A DNA stretch of 64,000 nucleotides from Rhynchopus sp. YZ270_cl-10 (GCA_964035575.1 OZ037835.1:2159001-2223000), one strand, 5' to 3'; positions 1 to 11,795 are shown, counted from the stretch's first letter. Numbers and translations are program-made. Notes: generated by a model from the letters alone, not told the origin.

Positions 1-719
1 ATTTCACAAGGGAGGGTTGGTAAGAGAAAAACTTAAAAGATATTTCTTTGTGTTGATGATGATCTGCATCTATGCCTTTGAAATTCATTAGCTTCGGGCG
101 ACTTTTTGTTGTACAGAACCCGTCCTCGGATAGGTGACTGTCGAAACTACAAAAATGCTGCTTTTCTCTTCCCCTCAATGAAGAGAACTCCCCTGGTTCG
201 CCACCGTCCACCACATTATTTTTTCCCGCTTATTCTAAAGCAAAGGGCGTATCCTGACTGGGTCTAGTCTCTCGAGGAAAGTAAATCATAAGAACAGTCA
301 TTTGTTTTTTGTGGGGAAAAAAAAAACTCGGTTGGTGCTCCGGGAGGGGTCGATATTGACAGGTCGCTGACATGTCACTGACACAGGTGGCCGAATAACT
401 GGCCATTTCCCAAAGGTTACCGCATTATGGAAACAAGGAGATCCAAAAAAATCCTGTTCGAGCACTTTTGACCCTCTCCAGAGGGTGCACAGTGCATACA
501 CCCCCTTCTTAGCAACTGTAAATAACCGACTCCCGACTCCCGACGCCCGGACCCCCAGACCTTATTACACCCTTGCAGGGGCGTACACTTTATAGACACC
601 CGCCGATATTTACAGGTGGCTGACAGGTCGTTGACCGATTTCCGAAAGCACCAGCTGTGAAGATTGAAACCAAAATCTGAACCTTTGTTACTGAATGATA
701 CAGAACAACCCTTTTGCTC
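1..719. other. Intergenic, no gene recognised
   Basis: No convincing coding region on either strand. The only structure seen is a short phrase (GATATT, ACAGGT, GCTGACA, GTC) near 347-375 that recurs in diverged form near 603-630. The short open frames here have neither biased composition nor recognisable motifs. Confidence 0.4.
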
Positions 720-1056
720 TCTTACCCCCCCCCCCCAGGCATGAGAATAAGGTTAGGGGGGTGCGGGTCCGGGGTCCGGGGTCCGGGCTATTCTCACAAG
801 GGGTGGGGTGGGGGTGAGGGGGTCTCGGTTTTTTGGAGTGCTGAACGACACGTTGGGTGTGGGGTGGGGTGAGGGGATCTCTAAGCTGACTCTAATCTAT
901 GTAAAGATTCACAAATGGGGCTTTCTCGGGACCCCCTCTTGACAGCGGGGGTGCCGGACAGGCTGTCATGTACAGCTGCCTGGGGTGATGAAATAGTAAA
1001 ATTTCTGTTGTGGATGTGTTGGTGCTGGGAATGGGTGGGGGTGTCGGGGTTTAACA

Positions 1057-1158
1057 GGGTGCCGGACAGGGTGCCGGGCAGGGTGCCGGGCAAGGTGCCG
1101 GGCAAGGTGCCGGGCAGGGTGCCGGGCAGGGTGCCGGGCAAGGTGCCGGGCAGAGTGC
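1057..1158 (+). repeat. 12-bp minisatellite, 8 units
   Basis: Eight near-perfect copies of RGGTGCCGGGCA run from 1057 to 1152, with a partial unit after. Variation is G/A at the first base plus one GGACA unit. Because the period is a multiple of three, all frames stay open (for example Val-Pro-Gly-Lys/Arg repeats), which explains the apparent ORFs. I do not regard it as coding. Confidence 0.9.
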
Positions 1159-1179
1159 AAAATGAAAATACCAAAAAAC

Positions 1180-1249
1180 ACCGGCATTTGCATTTTCGGA
1201 ATCCGTGCGGCCAGTGGTGGGGTCACTTTTCCAAAATGGACAAGTTCTT
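1180..1249 (+). repeat. Dispersed 70-bp element, copy 1 (minisatellite-linked)
   Basis: This block reads CCGGCATTTGCATT, then GGAATCCGT, GGCCAGTGGTGGGGTCA and ATGGACAAGTTCT. It recurs at 22452-22520 (same strand) and 30454-30523 (opposite strand). All three copies lie within about 25 bp of a short tandem array, each array having a different unit. Confidence 0.75.
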
Positions 1250-1683
1250 AGAGGGTGGGAAGGGAGCAAGAGTAGGGTAGGGGGGTGTGGGGTTCCGGGG
1301 GGCCGGGTCCGGGGTCCGGGGTCCGGGCCTTATTCTCATGCCTGCCCCCCCCCCCATCCACTCCCCATCTTGCTTCCTCTCATTTGAGTAGTGTTATTTC
1401 TTTCGATTATTATTGTTTTTTTTTTGCTCTCTGTGTTTATTTATGTGTTTACCCCTCACCTGAGGGTGCCCCCCCTTTGTTTGCATCTCCTCTTGTCTCG
1501 TATCACGCCCCATCTTTTGCAGGGCATGACAGATGTAAACCACGAAATGGGTGTTGATGCATGGTTGGGGGTCGACCCGGTGCACTGCTTATGTGCCAAA
1601 AAGGTACACTGGTCATCAACTAGAGGGGGGTTTTTTTTTTGTAGTTCACCTCAAACTTTGTTTTTTTTTGTGAAAGAGAAAAC

Positions 1684-1915
1684 CGACGCAGGAGCCTTTT
1701 ATCGAAAACTGTTTTCTTCTCCGTTAACGCACAAAAACACTTGACAGAAAAAACTTTTTCACACAACGTTTTTTGCTATTCTTTCTCCTTTTTTAACTCT
1801 CTGCTTTTCATCTTTTTTAAAAATGAAGCCTAAAGAATAATCAACGATGTGATACAGGATATGGGTGGTTCAGTGATTCCACAGAACCGACACCATTGAT
1901 GTGTCTCAACCAAAA
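1684..1915 (+). repeat. Dispersed repeat D1, copy 1
   Basis: Similar to 8188-8460 in the tandem array. Shared blocks include GACGCAGGAG, CTGTTTTCTTCTCCG, TTGACAGAAAAA, TTTCACACAACGTTTTTT and GATGTGATACAGGATATGGG. Shorter relatives lie in the other array units (near 12200, 15050, 17855) and at 50908-51060. No coding potential is consistent between copies. Confidence 0.65.
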
Positions 1916-2700
1916 CCAAATAATTAGAAATTAAAAAAGAGAGAGTTTTTGAAGTAAGGAAAGAAAATTGCCCAGGTAACCTATTAGCATGAGATGCTCG
2001 GGTCATTTGATCAGTTTGTCTTTCTTTTTTCACACCCGGGGGGGGGTGCGATGAAGCGTAGTGTCAGTGTCTATCCCAGAGTCGTGCACTACCAACTTCA
2101 CTTTTTTCTTTTTAGCGACATGCACGGCACGGCACAAATAAGGTTTCTGATCGCGATTGAATTTGAGAATGATGTGTGTCTCCTTTTGTACCCCCTTTTC
2201 ACCTCTTTCCCGCATAGACAGCCCCTCGCCATCCCATGTCTGTGCTCTACACCAGTTTCGTACACCTCAGACAACAATTGTCTTCTGAGAAATTGGGAAA
2301 ATGCGAATAAATAATATTTTATAAAAAATGAAAGAACGATCATAAAGAAAGAGCAACAAACATGCGTTTTGTCCTTTTTTTTTTTTTTTTGCGAAAAATG
2401 TGCCGTTTTGCCCAAATGTACCAGAACCCCGAAAAAAAGCCGTTTTTTCACCATTTCTCATAATTTTTTTAGGTTCTGGGGTGACTTTTTTTTGTGATTT
2501 TTCGGCCCACAGATCCTCTCTGACCTATTCTAGGGGTGTTTTTGGCCTGCAGTTGTCTGGGAGATGGCCGGAGGTTTACTAATTACATTTTTGTACAGCT
2601 CACGCCGGTGGGGAAAAAAGTGACTCACCTCCCAACGCCTCCCAACACCTCCCAAGACCCAGCTGGAAATTATATTGAAAAAACCCCCCTCCCCCCAAGT
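1916..2700. other. Intergenic, low-complexity
   Basis: T-rich and A-rich low-complexity DNA with no recognisable gene. The last 200 bases become pyrimidine-rich and run into the ATG at 2701, as expected for a leader or splice-acceptor region. Confidence 0.4.
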
Positions 2701-3599
2701 ATGACTGGTAGTGATGTCGTTACCTTGTCTCCTGAAGGCAGAGCCGATCGGAGACTGACCAAGCTGGAGGCAAGGGAGGAGATGCTGGAGGCTAAGATCG
2801 ACAAAATCGAGAAGAATATTCGCACAGCATACGACAACAAGATCGATGGCTTCCTGGAGAACCCCCTCACTGGCGACGTTCACTACATTGGCACGGACAA
2901 ATTCGTGGAATACGCGTTTGAACGTCTCGCCGAGCTCAAGGAGGAGCTGAAGGTATGACCCTTGCTTTGCACGTCCATGTATTTTATTGTTCTAGCATGA
3001 CGCATTCGCAACATGTGTGTCGTGTGTAGAACTCTTTCTAGTTTCTATTCACTCAACCTTTGAGTTGAGTCATTACATGTGGTTGTACTGTCTGTTTTTG
3101 TGTAGGGAACCTGGGACCTGTTGGAGACACAGCGAGTGGTCTACTTTCTTTCCACACCCATTTGTATTTTTCTAGCATGACTCATTCGCAACGTGTGTGT
3201 GTGTGTTGGGGTTGCAAAGTCGGCAGTGGAGATGTTGTACAGTGGTGGTGCAACTTTGTTGTTATTTTGTTGTTTCTAGTTTTGTACATTCACTTTCCAC
3301 ACACTTACAGATAGTTAGTGCAGACCTGCGGAGTGCGTTCGAGGACTTTATGGATGTGAGGGCGATGGTGAATGGTACTGTTCAGACATTGATCAACGAT
3401 CTAGAGACGAAGAAAAACGAAGGGAACACGCTACCAGCGTCTGTGCTTAATCATGTGGACTTTGATCACTACATTTGCACTTCCGCAGGTTTACACCGCG
3501 GAGAAAGCGACTCAAACCACAGTCGCATCAGCGAATGGGAAACTGCCGCTATCCCGCCTGATGCAAAAAGTTAAAATGGGGAACTTATTTTTAATATGA
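2701..3599 (+). CDS. Putative spliced coiled-coil protein, family unknown
   Basis: Likely exons are 2701-2952, 3311-3442 and 3489-3599, giving about 164 residues. Exon 1 is rich in Lys/Glu/Leu with a clear heptad-like stretch (residues about 15-40, then 68-84). It ends at AAG/GTATGA. The first acceptor is CTTACAG at 3310, reading IVSADLRSAFEDF in phase 0. The second intron would be 3443-3488 (46 nt, GTG...GCAG, phase 0); reading on would instead give a shorter, less protein-like tail ending at 3574. Intron 1 contains a diverged tandem duplication (TTCTAGCATGAC, near 2991 and 3172). The start at 2701 is the first ATG of the conserved-looking stretch; an in-frame ATG at 2536 precedes low-quality sequence. 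I do not recognise the family. The exon structure is inferred, not proven. Confidence 0.5.
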
Positions 3600-3639
3600 G
3601 CCAGTTACAGGCTTGTTTTTTGTTTTGTTGTTCTTGTGC

Positions 3640-3715
3640 TTTCATCCGGGGCTGGCATCGTACATGGGTCAGTCGGAGGTGCCTGCATCAATAACTATTC
3701 TCTTTTGTTTTTGTT
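3640..3715 (+). repeat. Dispersed repeat R1, copy 1
   Basis: Carries the R1 core: TTGTGCTTTCATCC, GGCTGGCATCGTA, GGGTCAGTCGGAGGTGCCTG and CATCAATAAC. Other copies lie at 26348-26400 (decayed), 27985-28060, 31062-31115 and 32395-32475. Confidence 0.75.
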
Positions 3716-6175
3716 TTATTTTCCCTGGTACCAGTACGACGCCTCTTACTCCAAAGGAACGGGGAGTTTACCATGCAACCTATGCAGGCGGCTGCTGCAC
3801 AACCAGTGCCGGAGTAGACGGTCTGCGTGTACTGCCCCATGACCCTAGTTTTTCTTCTCCCCCCCAAGTGGAAGTGAACCACCGAGACACTGAAAAGAAC
3901 TACACTACTTTGCAGTATGCGGAGGAGGAAAAGGACACAGACGTTGCGGAAGTGTTGATTGATGTATTGTACTTGGAGCTTGAGGCAGCAAACTCTCGTG
4001 CCTTGCGAATTTGACTTCTGTCGGATTGAGTGATTGGAACAGTGCGTGTGTTCGAAGTATATGCAGTGAGACAACAAACACCGGTGGGGTAAAAACATAG
4101 GTGGATTAGGAATTTCAAAACTCTAAGGAGGGTTTTTACCCCCTCCGATGGTTGTTGTCTTACTGTAGTATCATATTTTTGTGTTTTGTCGTTTTTATTT
4201 TCCGCACAACATAAATATCCATGTCATGATGACGTTTATATTTGAGTGGGGTTGTCGCAATCTCAGCTTGGGTGGAGTGCAGTATCTGTCCTCAGATCAG
4301 TTTGGAAGTCATCCCGACATCTTTTATGATGTCCCAACTGAGTATTGTCACCCTTACGCAATGTGGATTCATTTTATATCCTGGGCCGGAGGCCGGGGGA
4401 TCGGGGGCCGGGCCGTTTTTGCGCCGATACGCGGGGTAAAAATCAGGTGGGGGGTATGGAAAAAGCAATATCTTGCCTTACATTCTATGATATGCTGTCT
4501 CTGTTCTGTCTTGTTTAATTGTATTAATGTTCATTGTTTCCCTTTCATTGTCCTTTGCTTGTGCTCCCCGACTCCAATTCAATCAATACTCACATAGGGC
4601 TAAAAATACAATTAGCGTTTCTCATTTAGGAAAGATATAAAAAGGCAGGGGGGTGCAGGGTGGGTATGTGCAATGAAAATCACTTTGGTAAAAAAGTTCG
4701 AGAATGTAAGTTTTATTATTGTTCATGAAGTCTCTCAGAAAGTTGTAAATTGTGAAATATTCTTACCTTTGTGAGTGCATGGGAAATGGTCGTATCAGTG
4801 GTGCAAGAGCAACAACGTCGTTCTATTACTATCTGAATTATGCTGTTTCCATTGATTCTGCAATTGAGTGCGAAGGTGCAAAGATGTGTGTGAAGAAACC
4901 CAAAAGGGAAAGAGCAGTGTAAGGAGAACGGTGTGGCCCAGGAATGGAGTCACATCATCTCCTCCTCGCTCACGTAGTAGTGAATAAAACATACGGAAAA
5001 TACGATCATGTTTTTGCTGGGCACATGGTCACCGTGCGGGCAGTGATTCAACCCCATTTAGCAGCACTGTAAGGCACTGAAAGTGCGTTATGTGGGGTTT
5101 GAGAGTACTCTAAACAAAAATGTGGGCGTCGGGCTGCTATTTCTTTTTACCTCCTGCTTTGGCAGGGTAGGATCCGGGGAGGGCTGGGGAAAAACAAAGT
5201 ACCACCATATTGAATAATATTCTGCAAAAAAAATCATTTTTCGCGTTTTTCCGTTTTCCCCACTCTAGCCCCACCCCGTCTCTAAAGGTGTGCAGGCACC
5301 GTTTGAGGCATTTTCACCCCCAAGGGGGTTCCTTACTTTTGTTTCCTTTTTAAGTTCAAACCCTTTGCAGGATGCAGTGCAAACTTTAGGAATAATAGAT
5401 TCGTCCATTCTGACAAGGTCCTTTTTTGCTGTTTATTTTTCACAATGTTTGTGCTTTTTGCTGCTCTTACATCACCATCATTAGTGAGCGGTAACTCAGT
5501 ACGAAGGATAGTGGTTGGCTTCGTTCCTGGGCTCAGCAAATTGCAACGAACTCTCACTCCCCTCACCCCATAAACAATAATAGGAAAAACATAAATGCAA
5601 AATATTGTGTGCTGTCTGTGTAGTCCTCAAAACAAGAACAGGGAAGCTGTCCCTCACTGCCTTGAGTAGTGTGGTAGAACAACAAGAAAACGTGGTAAGA
5701 GGCAGTACCACGGTCACTTGCGTACACTAAACTCGCCTACACTGTAGGTAATCGTTATATAAAAAAAGCCACTTTCACAAATTTTTACTCGTCACTCATT
5801 ATCATCAATCAACCCGCCACTACACGATACACTCAGATACTTACACATACACTTCTCAAAGCCACCGATATCGAGGCACTACTCCAACCACGAATACACA
5901 CCAATCATTCATGATCTGTGAGGATCATCAAATCAACCCACCCATCTTCCCCACTCCACTTGAGATGCCACGTGCTACACTTCTTTCCTCACCCATCTTC
6001 AAGGTGTGACTTTAGACCCTTCTTCACCGGCTGTCTGTGCCATCTGGAGGGTGCATCACCATGACCGATATTTGTTTCCCTCCATTTTAAAGTCAAACTT
6101 TACTCTCCGGCTTCGTGCCTCCCATTGCGCACAATGGGAACTCTAGTCTTTTCCCTCTTAGGTTTGAATAGGTAA
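3716..6175. other. Intergenic with dispersed repeats D2 and D3
   Basis: No supported gene. 4095-4195 resembles the 3' flank of the array genes (7295-7395 and 10098-10200: CAGGTGGAT, TTTCAAAACTCTAA, a T-run, then GTTGTATGGCTGTAG-like sequence); I call this D3. 4660-4730 is D2, with GTGCAATGAAAATCACTT and AGTTCGAGAATGTAAG, also seen at 20880-20935, 21228-21290 and 53885-53965. 4424-4450 ends in CGCGGGGTAAAAATCAGGTGG, which matches one arm of the foldback element at 8657-8754. Confidence 0.55.
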
Positions 6176-6318
6176 AATATAAGATGCTTTGTCAAGTCCA
6201 AAGGTTATTCCCTCCACCCTCCACACCACCACACACAACAGCGTTTTTATAACGGAACAACAAAACCCTTTCTGCTTGCTTCTTCCTTCCCCCTCTTCCT
6301 TCTTCACCCTCTTTCAAA

Positions 6319-6978
6319 ATGAGCCCAGCCTTTGATGCACTCTCGTGCGCTGAGCCCACGAAGCATGCTCTTGCACGTGACCACCCTCTGATCACGATGC
6401 ACTGGCAGAACGTTTTTGGGTGGACCTCCGTAACACCCTTCAAGGCACGTGAGGGCAAGGACGGGGATGTACTGTTTAGGTTTGAGACACAGCTGAGCCA
6501 GGCGAGCCTGTTTGCGCACTTTGCACTGTTCTGCACGTATCCGTCGTTTGTGATGGATGTGACTGATGTGGAGGGAGGCAAGCAGGAGAAGGTGGCGAGC
6601 ATTGAGCACACCGCGTCGTGCTGTGGTGTGGGGCGGCTGCGTGCGTACACTGTGCGTGGCAACGTCTCTGAGTACGTCGGTGAAGTCGTCCCTGGGTGTT
6701 GCTTCTCTGCTGTGGGCCAGATCTCGAACGCGTCTGCGGAGCCTGTTGGCAAGGTGGTGTACACACAGCACAGCATGGGGGGCCTCTGTGGCAAGGAGGA
6801 GCTCACACTCCTGGGTGCGCTGGGCAGGAGGTGCGCGCTCACCCTTGCAGACCAGACTGCGTCCCAGCCTGCTGTCTACGAGATGCGTTCAGAGGAGGCT
6901 GTCAGCGAGGCGGAGAAGCTGCTCTTGATGTCTGCAGTCCTCTTCACAGGTCTGGTGAAGGAGGAGTTGGCTGTGTGA
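6319..6978 (+). CDS. Array gene copy 1, possible scramblase/tubby-C-like protein
   Basis: 219 residues, intact, no signal peptide. By eye it resembles the scramblase / LURP-one / tubby-C superfamily. A middle stretch reads EHTASCCGVGRLRAY, next comes a CC-containing beta-rich segment, then VGKVVYTQHSMGG. The hydrophobic C-terminal helix (KLLLMSAVLFTGLVKEE) matches the final helix of scramblases (alternating LL-GA-FLIDF). If correct it would be a membrane-associated lipid-handling or LOR-fold protein; the assignment is tentative. The start is the first ATG after a pyrimidine-rich leader ending TTTCAAAATG, identical in all four copies. A long antisense frame across the gene is a composition shadow. 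Confidence 0.8.
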   Translation: MSPAFDALSCAEPTKHALARDHPLITMHWQNVFGWTSVTPFKAREGKDGDVLFRFETQLSQASLFAHFALFCTYPSFVMDVTDVEGGKQEKVASIEHTASCCGVGRLRAYTVRGNVSEYVGEVVPGCCFSAVGQISNASAEPVGKVVYTQHSMGGLCGKEELTLLGALGRRCALTLADQTASQPAVYEMRSEEAVSEAEKLLLMSAVLFTGLVKEELAV

Positions 6979-8656
6979 ATGGGGGGCCGTTTTGTGTTTC
7001 CTGTTGTGGTTTCTTTTGCGTACTTATTATACAAGTTGAGTGTATTTGTGACAGGATTTACAATTCCCCACTCATAAAATAGTACGTAATTGTACTCAGG
7101 CGAAATTGTGGTTTTCAAATTGCACGCCTGCAACAGGATTTTGTGAAGAGTCAATAAGTGCACGTTAATAATATAAATTTATTAAACGCTAGAATAATAT
7201 GATCATCCTTATAATCTTTCAGCGAACATCAAAATGAATGATTTAGTCGGAAACAATTGGGAAATTATTATGTAGAATGTAGAGTAGCAACTCAGGTGGA
7301 TAATCCAATTTTGGGATTTCAAAAACTCTAACGAGGCTTTTTTAGCCCAGTACTGATGTTTGTTGTATGGCTGTAGTTTAGTGATATTTTGTTATAAGAG
7401 TCTAGGTGTGTGCGTTTCACCACACCCTTTTTTGTCTTTTTTGCATTTTTTTTAATTGTTTGCGGGTTGGGGAAACGCAATAAACGAAAAGTAGGAGCGC
7501 GGTTTCAATTTTCTTTTTCTTTATTCGAATGTTGTCCCATTATTGGTTTCCCCCGCCTTCCTCCTCGTAACCTATAAGAAGTAGTTTTTTTTTTCAGCCA
7601 CGCCGACAAGCATAGCCTCTTGCTTAGTTGTGTTTATGGTGCCACACGACGTGTTCCACACTGACAATTCCCTTTTCCTCGTGGGTCTTCGTCTTAGCAG
7701 TAGGTGGCTTTCTCATGTAGTCTCTCATAGTTTATAGTGTTGCCTAGAGTCGCATGGCACTTCATGGAATGTGTCGTGCACGAGAGGCACTCATCTTACA
7801 AGCTTTTCCTTGATTTGTTGCATACAAGCGTATTCGTTACAACTTTTCTGTTGGTGACTAAGCACGAGGGTCTTAGGTTCATCTCATAAACGTTTATTTA
7901 TTTTTTCGGGAACGTGACACCTGTGACATACAGAAGCGTTACAACTGTTCAGGCTCTTGCCCATTTTTCTATTCGCGATTTTCCCCTCGTTTTTAGAATC
8001 AACAGAGTGTGTACGTTAAGATTTCTTACCACTGTGGGCTTTACTTGACGCTGTGCAATATCGATTGCGATCAAAGCGAAAAACAGAACGGCTTAGGTTC
8101 AAGTGAGACCCAACCATTTTCCCTTTTTTTTACCACCTACGTTTTTTACGACTGTTGCGTGAAATGTCTATTCGAAAGAGAACACCGACGCAGGAGAGCC
8201 TATTATAGCAAACTGTTTTCTTCTCCGCCAACACACAAAATATACTTGACAGAAAAAGCTATTTCACACAACGTTTTTTTTTCCTTTTCTTTTTGTAACT
8301 TTCTGCTTTCATATTTTTTCAAAGTCCCATTCCTGGTCACGATGTTACGCGAACGTTCCTGCAGTCAACTCAGGGGGAAATAAGAATCAACGATGTGATA
8401 CAGGATATGGGTGGTTCACTGATTCCACACAACCGACACCTGTGGTGTGTCTCCACCAAAAGCAAATAGCTTTTAATAAGAGAGTGTTTTCGAAGTCAGG
8501 AAAGAAAGTTCAGTGCACGGAGATTCAGAAAGCCCTAACAGGGATCTTGTATAGTGGTTCTCAACGAGCAGATGATATGGAAAAATGCGTGTGTTCGTTG
8601 CACCACAACCTCTTCCTTTTGTCTTTATTGTCTTTATTTTTTTAAATAAATTGTTT

Positions 8657-8754
8657 CCACCTGATTTTTACCCCGCGTATAGGCGCGTATAGGCCAAACC
8701 CCACCCATTTTCCCCAGCCTTTACGTGCCTATGCGCGGGGTAAAATTCAGGTGG
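8657..8754. mobile_element. 98-bp foldback/MITE with 5-bp target duplication
   Basis: Termini CCACCTGA and TCAGGTGG begin inverted arms of about 33 bp (CCACCTGATTTTTACCCCGC, matching GCGGGGTAAAATTCAGGTGG). It is flanked by TGTTT on both sides. The paralogous site in array unit 4 (about 18119-18135, TTATTGTTTGCGGG) is empty and has a single TGTTT. This directly supports insertion of a non-autonomous element into unit 1 after the duplication. A lone arm of the same family sits at 4424-4450. Confidence 0.85.
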
Positions 8755-9121
8755 TGTTTGCGGGTCTGAGAAACAAAAAAGTGCCCGAGAGAGAGCTCGT
8801 GATCAGTTGTTTCACAAGGTTGCACAAAGGTAGGCGTCGTTTCATCGCTGCCAGCTTTTTATCAAAATCTTTTAATTTCCCTCCATCACTTCACCTCCTC
8901 AGGGCGGATTCTACTAGCGCCAGGTGGTCAATTTGCTCCAACGTTTTTTTTCAAAAGTACATTTCAAAGGAAACGTAAAATAAAGGATGCTTTGTCAAGT
9001 CCAAAGGTTATTCCCTCCACCCTCCACACCACCACACACAACAGCGTTTTTATAACGGAACAACAAAACCCTTTCTGCTTGCTTCTTCCTTCCCCCTCTT
9101 CCTTCTTCACCCTCTTTCAAA

Positions 9122-9781
9122 ATGAGCCCAGCCTTTGATGCACTCTCGTGCGCTGAGCCCACGAAGCATGCTCTTGCACGTGACCACCCTCTGATCACGA
9201 TGCACTGGCAGAACGTTTTTGGGTGGACCTCCGTAACACCCTTCAAGGCACGTGAGGGCAAGGACGGGGATGTACTGTTTAGGTTTGAGACACAGCTGAG
9301 CCAGGCGAGCCTGTTTGCGCACTTTGCACTGTTCTGCACGTATCCGTCGTTTGTGATGGATGTGACTGATGTGGAGGGAGGCAAGCAGGAGAAGGTGGCG
9401 AGCATTGAGCACACCGCGTCGTGCTGTGGTGTGGGGCGGCTGCGTGCGTACACTGTGCGTGGCAACGTCTCTGAGTACGTCGGTGAAGTCGTCCCTGGGT
9501 GTTGCTTCTCTGCTGTGGGCCAGATCTCGAACGCGTCTGCGGAGCCTGTTGGCAAGGTGGTGTACACACAGCACAGCATGGGGGGCCTCTGTGGCAAGGA
9601 GGAGCTCACACTCCTGGGTGCGCTGGGCAGGAGGTGCGCGCTCACCCTTGCAGACCAGACTGCGTCCCAGCCTGCTGTCTACGAGATGCGTTCAGAGGAG
9701 GCTGTCAGCGAGGCGGAGAAGCTGCTCTTGATGTCTGCAGTCCTCTTCACAGGTCTGGTGAAGGAGGAGTTGGCTGTGTGA
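9122..9781 (+). CDS. Array gene copy 2, possible scramblase/tubby-C-like protein
   Basis: Encodes exactly the same 219 residues as the copy at 6319-6978, including Val in SEYVGE and Thr in VYTQHS. Leader and start context are the same. The 3' flank matches copy 1 for about 400 bp, then the units diverge. Same tentative family assignment as copy 1. Confidence 0.8.
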   Translation: MSPAFDALSCAEPTKHALARDHPLITMHWQNVFGWTSVTPFKAREGKDGDVLFRFETQLSQASLFAHFALFCTYPSFVMDVTDVEGGKQEKVASIEHTASCCGVGRLRAYTVRGNVSEYVGEVVPGCCFSAVGQISNASAEPVGKVVYTQHSMGGLCGKEELTLLGALGRRCALTLADQTASQPAVYEMRSEEAVSEAEKLLLMSAVLFTGLVKEELAV

Positions 9782-10916
9782 ATGGGGGGCCGTTTTGTGT
9801 TTCCTGTTGTGGTTTCTTTTGCGTACTTATTATACAAGTTGAGTGTATTTGTAACAGGATTTACAATTCCCCACTCATAAAATAATATGTAATTGTACTC
9901 AGGCGAAATTGTGGTTTTCAAATTTCACGCCTGCAACAGGATTTTGTGAAGAGCCAATAAGTGCACGTTAATAGCATTAGTTTATTTAAAGCTAACATAG
10001 TCTGATCCTCGTTAATATTTTTCAGCGAGCAGCAGAAACCAAGAATGATTTAGTCCGACTGTCGGAAACAATTGGGAAATTATCATCTCCAGTAGAAACT
10101 CAGGTGGATTTTGGGACTTCAAAAACTCGAAGGAGGCTTTTTTCAGCCCAGTACTGATGTTTGTTGTATGGCTGTAGTTTAGTGATATTTTGTTATAAGA
10201 GTGCTTTGTATTTTTATTCATCGTTTATCACATCCAAGAAACACTCTTGCATCACTGTAGTTCGACCAATGTAATTCCCCCCCACCATAGTAGCGTTTCG
10301 CAGAGTCTTGTCTTGTCTTGTCTTTCTTACCTTCTTTTTGTTCCCCTTATCTGTGCCAGTGTGCCCCTACCCGCCCTCTACACACAAACGCCCTGCCACC
10401 CATAGCATTGTCCACAGGTGTGCTGCAACAGTTTTGTTGCAATTCAACAGAACTGCCTCGGTCAAGGGCTTCTGTGTGGCATGAGTGGTGTAGGCGGCAA
10501 AAGGCACGTGCCCTTTCTCTTCTCCCATTCTCTCCCCTTCCAGCCTGCATACCCAAAACTGCAGGGGCGCCTCCCCGTTGTTTTCTTTTCTTTGGATAGA
10601 CATAAAAAAGAAATGCAGAAGCAAAAATGTGTACTTTTTGTTTCTTCGAATGTTCGAATCCTGCCTGTGGAGGTGGGAGAGGTGTTTGCGGAATGTTCGG
10701 TTCTTTTCTTATGCTTTTTGGAGGATAGCACATCTTCACCCAAGTTTGTTTCCAAGGTGGCTAAGCACAGAGAAGCTTAGGTTTATCTTATGCACGCTCT
10801 TCTTTGTTTTCAAAAAGGTGGTTCAGGTCTGTGATGTTGCGGTGTGAGGACCACCAAGTTACATTTCTCTGTTATTGGTAAAGTGACTAAGCAATGAGTG
10901 GCTCGCTGAGGGGGAG

Positions 10917-10986
10917 GTCGAATATAAGAAAGAGTTGGGAAATGGGGGTTTTCAGTTCTTCAAAGATGCCCTTTCTTATATTCGAC
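10917..10986. repeat. Shortened copy of 113-bp hairpin
   Basis: Begins GTCGAATATAAGAAAGAG and ends CTTTCTTATATTCGAC, so the outer stem is kept. The inner right arm present in units 3 and 4 is missing. Nearby (11020-11125) are more half-arms of the kind TTGAATATAAGAACCC and CCCTTTCTTATATTCGACCC. Confidence 0.7.
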
Positions 10987-11628
10987 CCGTCCACAGCGTC
11001 GGCACTCTTTAGCAGTTTAAGTTGAATATAAGAACCCCTTTCTTATATTAGCTTAAAAACGTCATTTTCGCTTTATTCTTACGCATATTATAAGATACGG
11101 TATTACCCTTTCTTATATTCGACCCCCCCCCGGCATTTTTTTCCAATCACGACGGGACCCAGTGACAAGTGAAATCACGTGTCATTTCGCTTGTCACTTG
11201 TTAAAGTAGTTTAGTTAGTAGTAAGTAGTTTTTTTTTCAGCCACGCCGACAAGCATAGCCTCTTTGCTTAGTTGTGTTTATGGTGCCACACGACGTGTTC
11301 CACACTGACAATTCCCTTTTCCTCGTGGGTCTTCGTCTTAGCAGTAGGTGGCTTTCTCATGTAGTCTCTCATAGTTTATAGTGTTGCCTAGAGTCGCATG
11401 GCACTTCATGGAATGTGTCGTGCACGAGAGGCACTCATCTTACAAGCTTTTCCTTGATTTGTTGCATACAAGCGTATTGGTTACAACTTGGAACTGTTTT
11501 ATTCTCCCCACCCCCAACAACATCACATTCAGAAAACATCGTTTTTTTTTGTTTTTTATTCGCTCTCTTTTCTTCTTCCCTCACCTCATTGTTGTGAAGT
11601 AAGCCTTTTTGTTCTTAGTCGCGAGTTT

Positions 11629-11795
11629 TCAAGTGCAGGAAAATGACCGGGCAGTGTTGGGGGCGCACTCGTTGAGTGCCGCACTGCAGATGACGTTGTC
11701 ATCTGCATCAGTGGGTCCGCCACAAATGATATAGGCATCGGCATTGCACACGGCCTCCACCTTACCGTTTCTGTTCCTAATCCACAAAACCTCAA
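11629..11795 (-). CDS. Cys-containing terminal exon fragment, family unknown
   Basis: On the minus strand one frame reads FEVLWIRNRNGKVEAV, continues through five cysteines with an Asp-rich turn (GGPTDADD), and stops at 11629-11631, about 55 residues in all. Composition is far more protein-like than the surrounding AT-rich DNA. A stop codon lies just upstream, with possible acceptors (TTTGAG, GATTAG), so it may be a last exon. It sits only in the extra block of array unit 2 (about 11488-11860), so it probably arrived with that insertion and may be a dead fragment. No upstream exon was identified. Confidence 0.3.

Larger units (their letters stand above)
736..1343. repeat. G-rich segment bounded by 17-bp inverted repeat
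   Basis: CAGGCATGAGAATAAGG at about 736-753 recurs as its exact reverse complement at about 1327-1343. Inside each end lies the same-orientation tract (GGTCCGG)n, near 764-790 and 1305-1328. The interval also holds poly-C/poly-G runs and the 12-bp minisatellite at 1057-1158. This may be a composite repeat or old element; no transposase is seen. Confidence 0.5.

Noticed and set aside
915-1280. 121-residue ORF with VPGK/VPGR repeats
   Set aside because: Elastin-like look arises from the 12-bp minisatellite; flanking residues are not protein-like and the opposite frames are equally open.
6192-6842. Antisense 216-residue frame over array gene copy 1 (and copies in the other units)
   Set aside because: It mirrors the sense gene in every unit, ends in AT-rich flank and has no motif; base composition of the sense gene keeps the antisense frame open.
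10640-10670. tRNA-like T-loop (TGTTCGAATCC)
   Set aside because: No acceptor, D or anticodon stems can be drawn around it.
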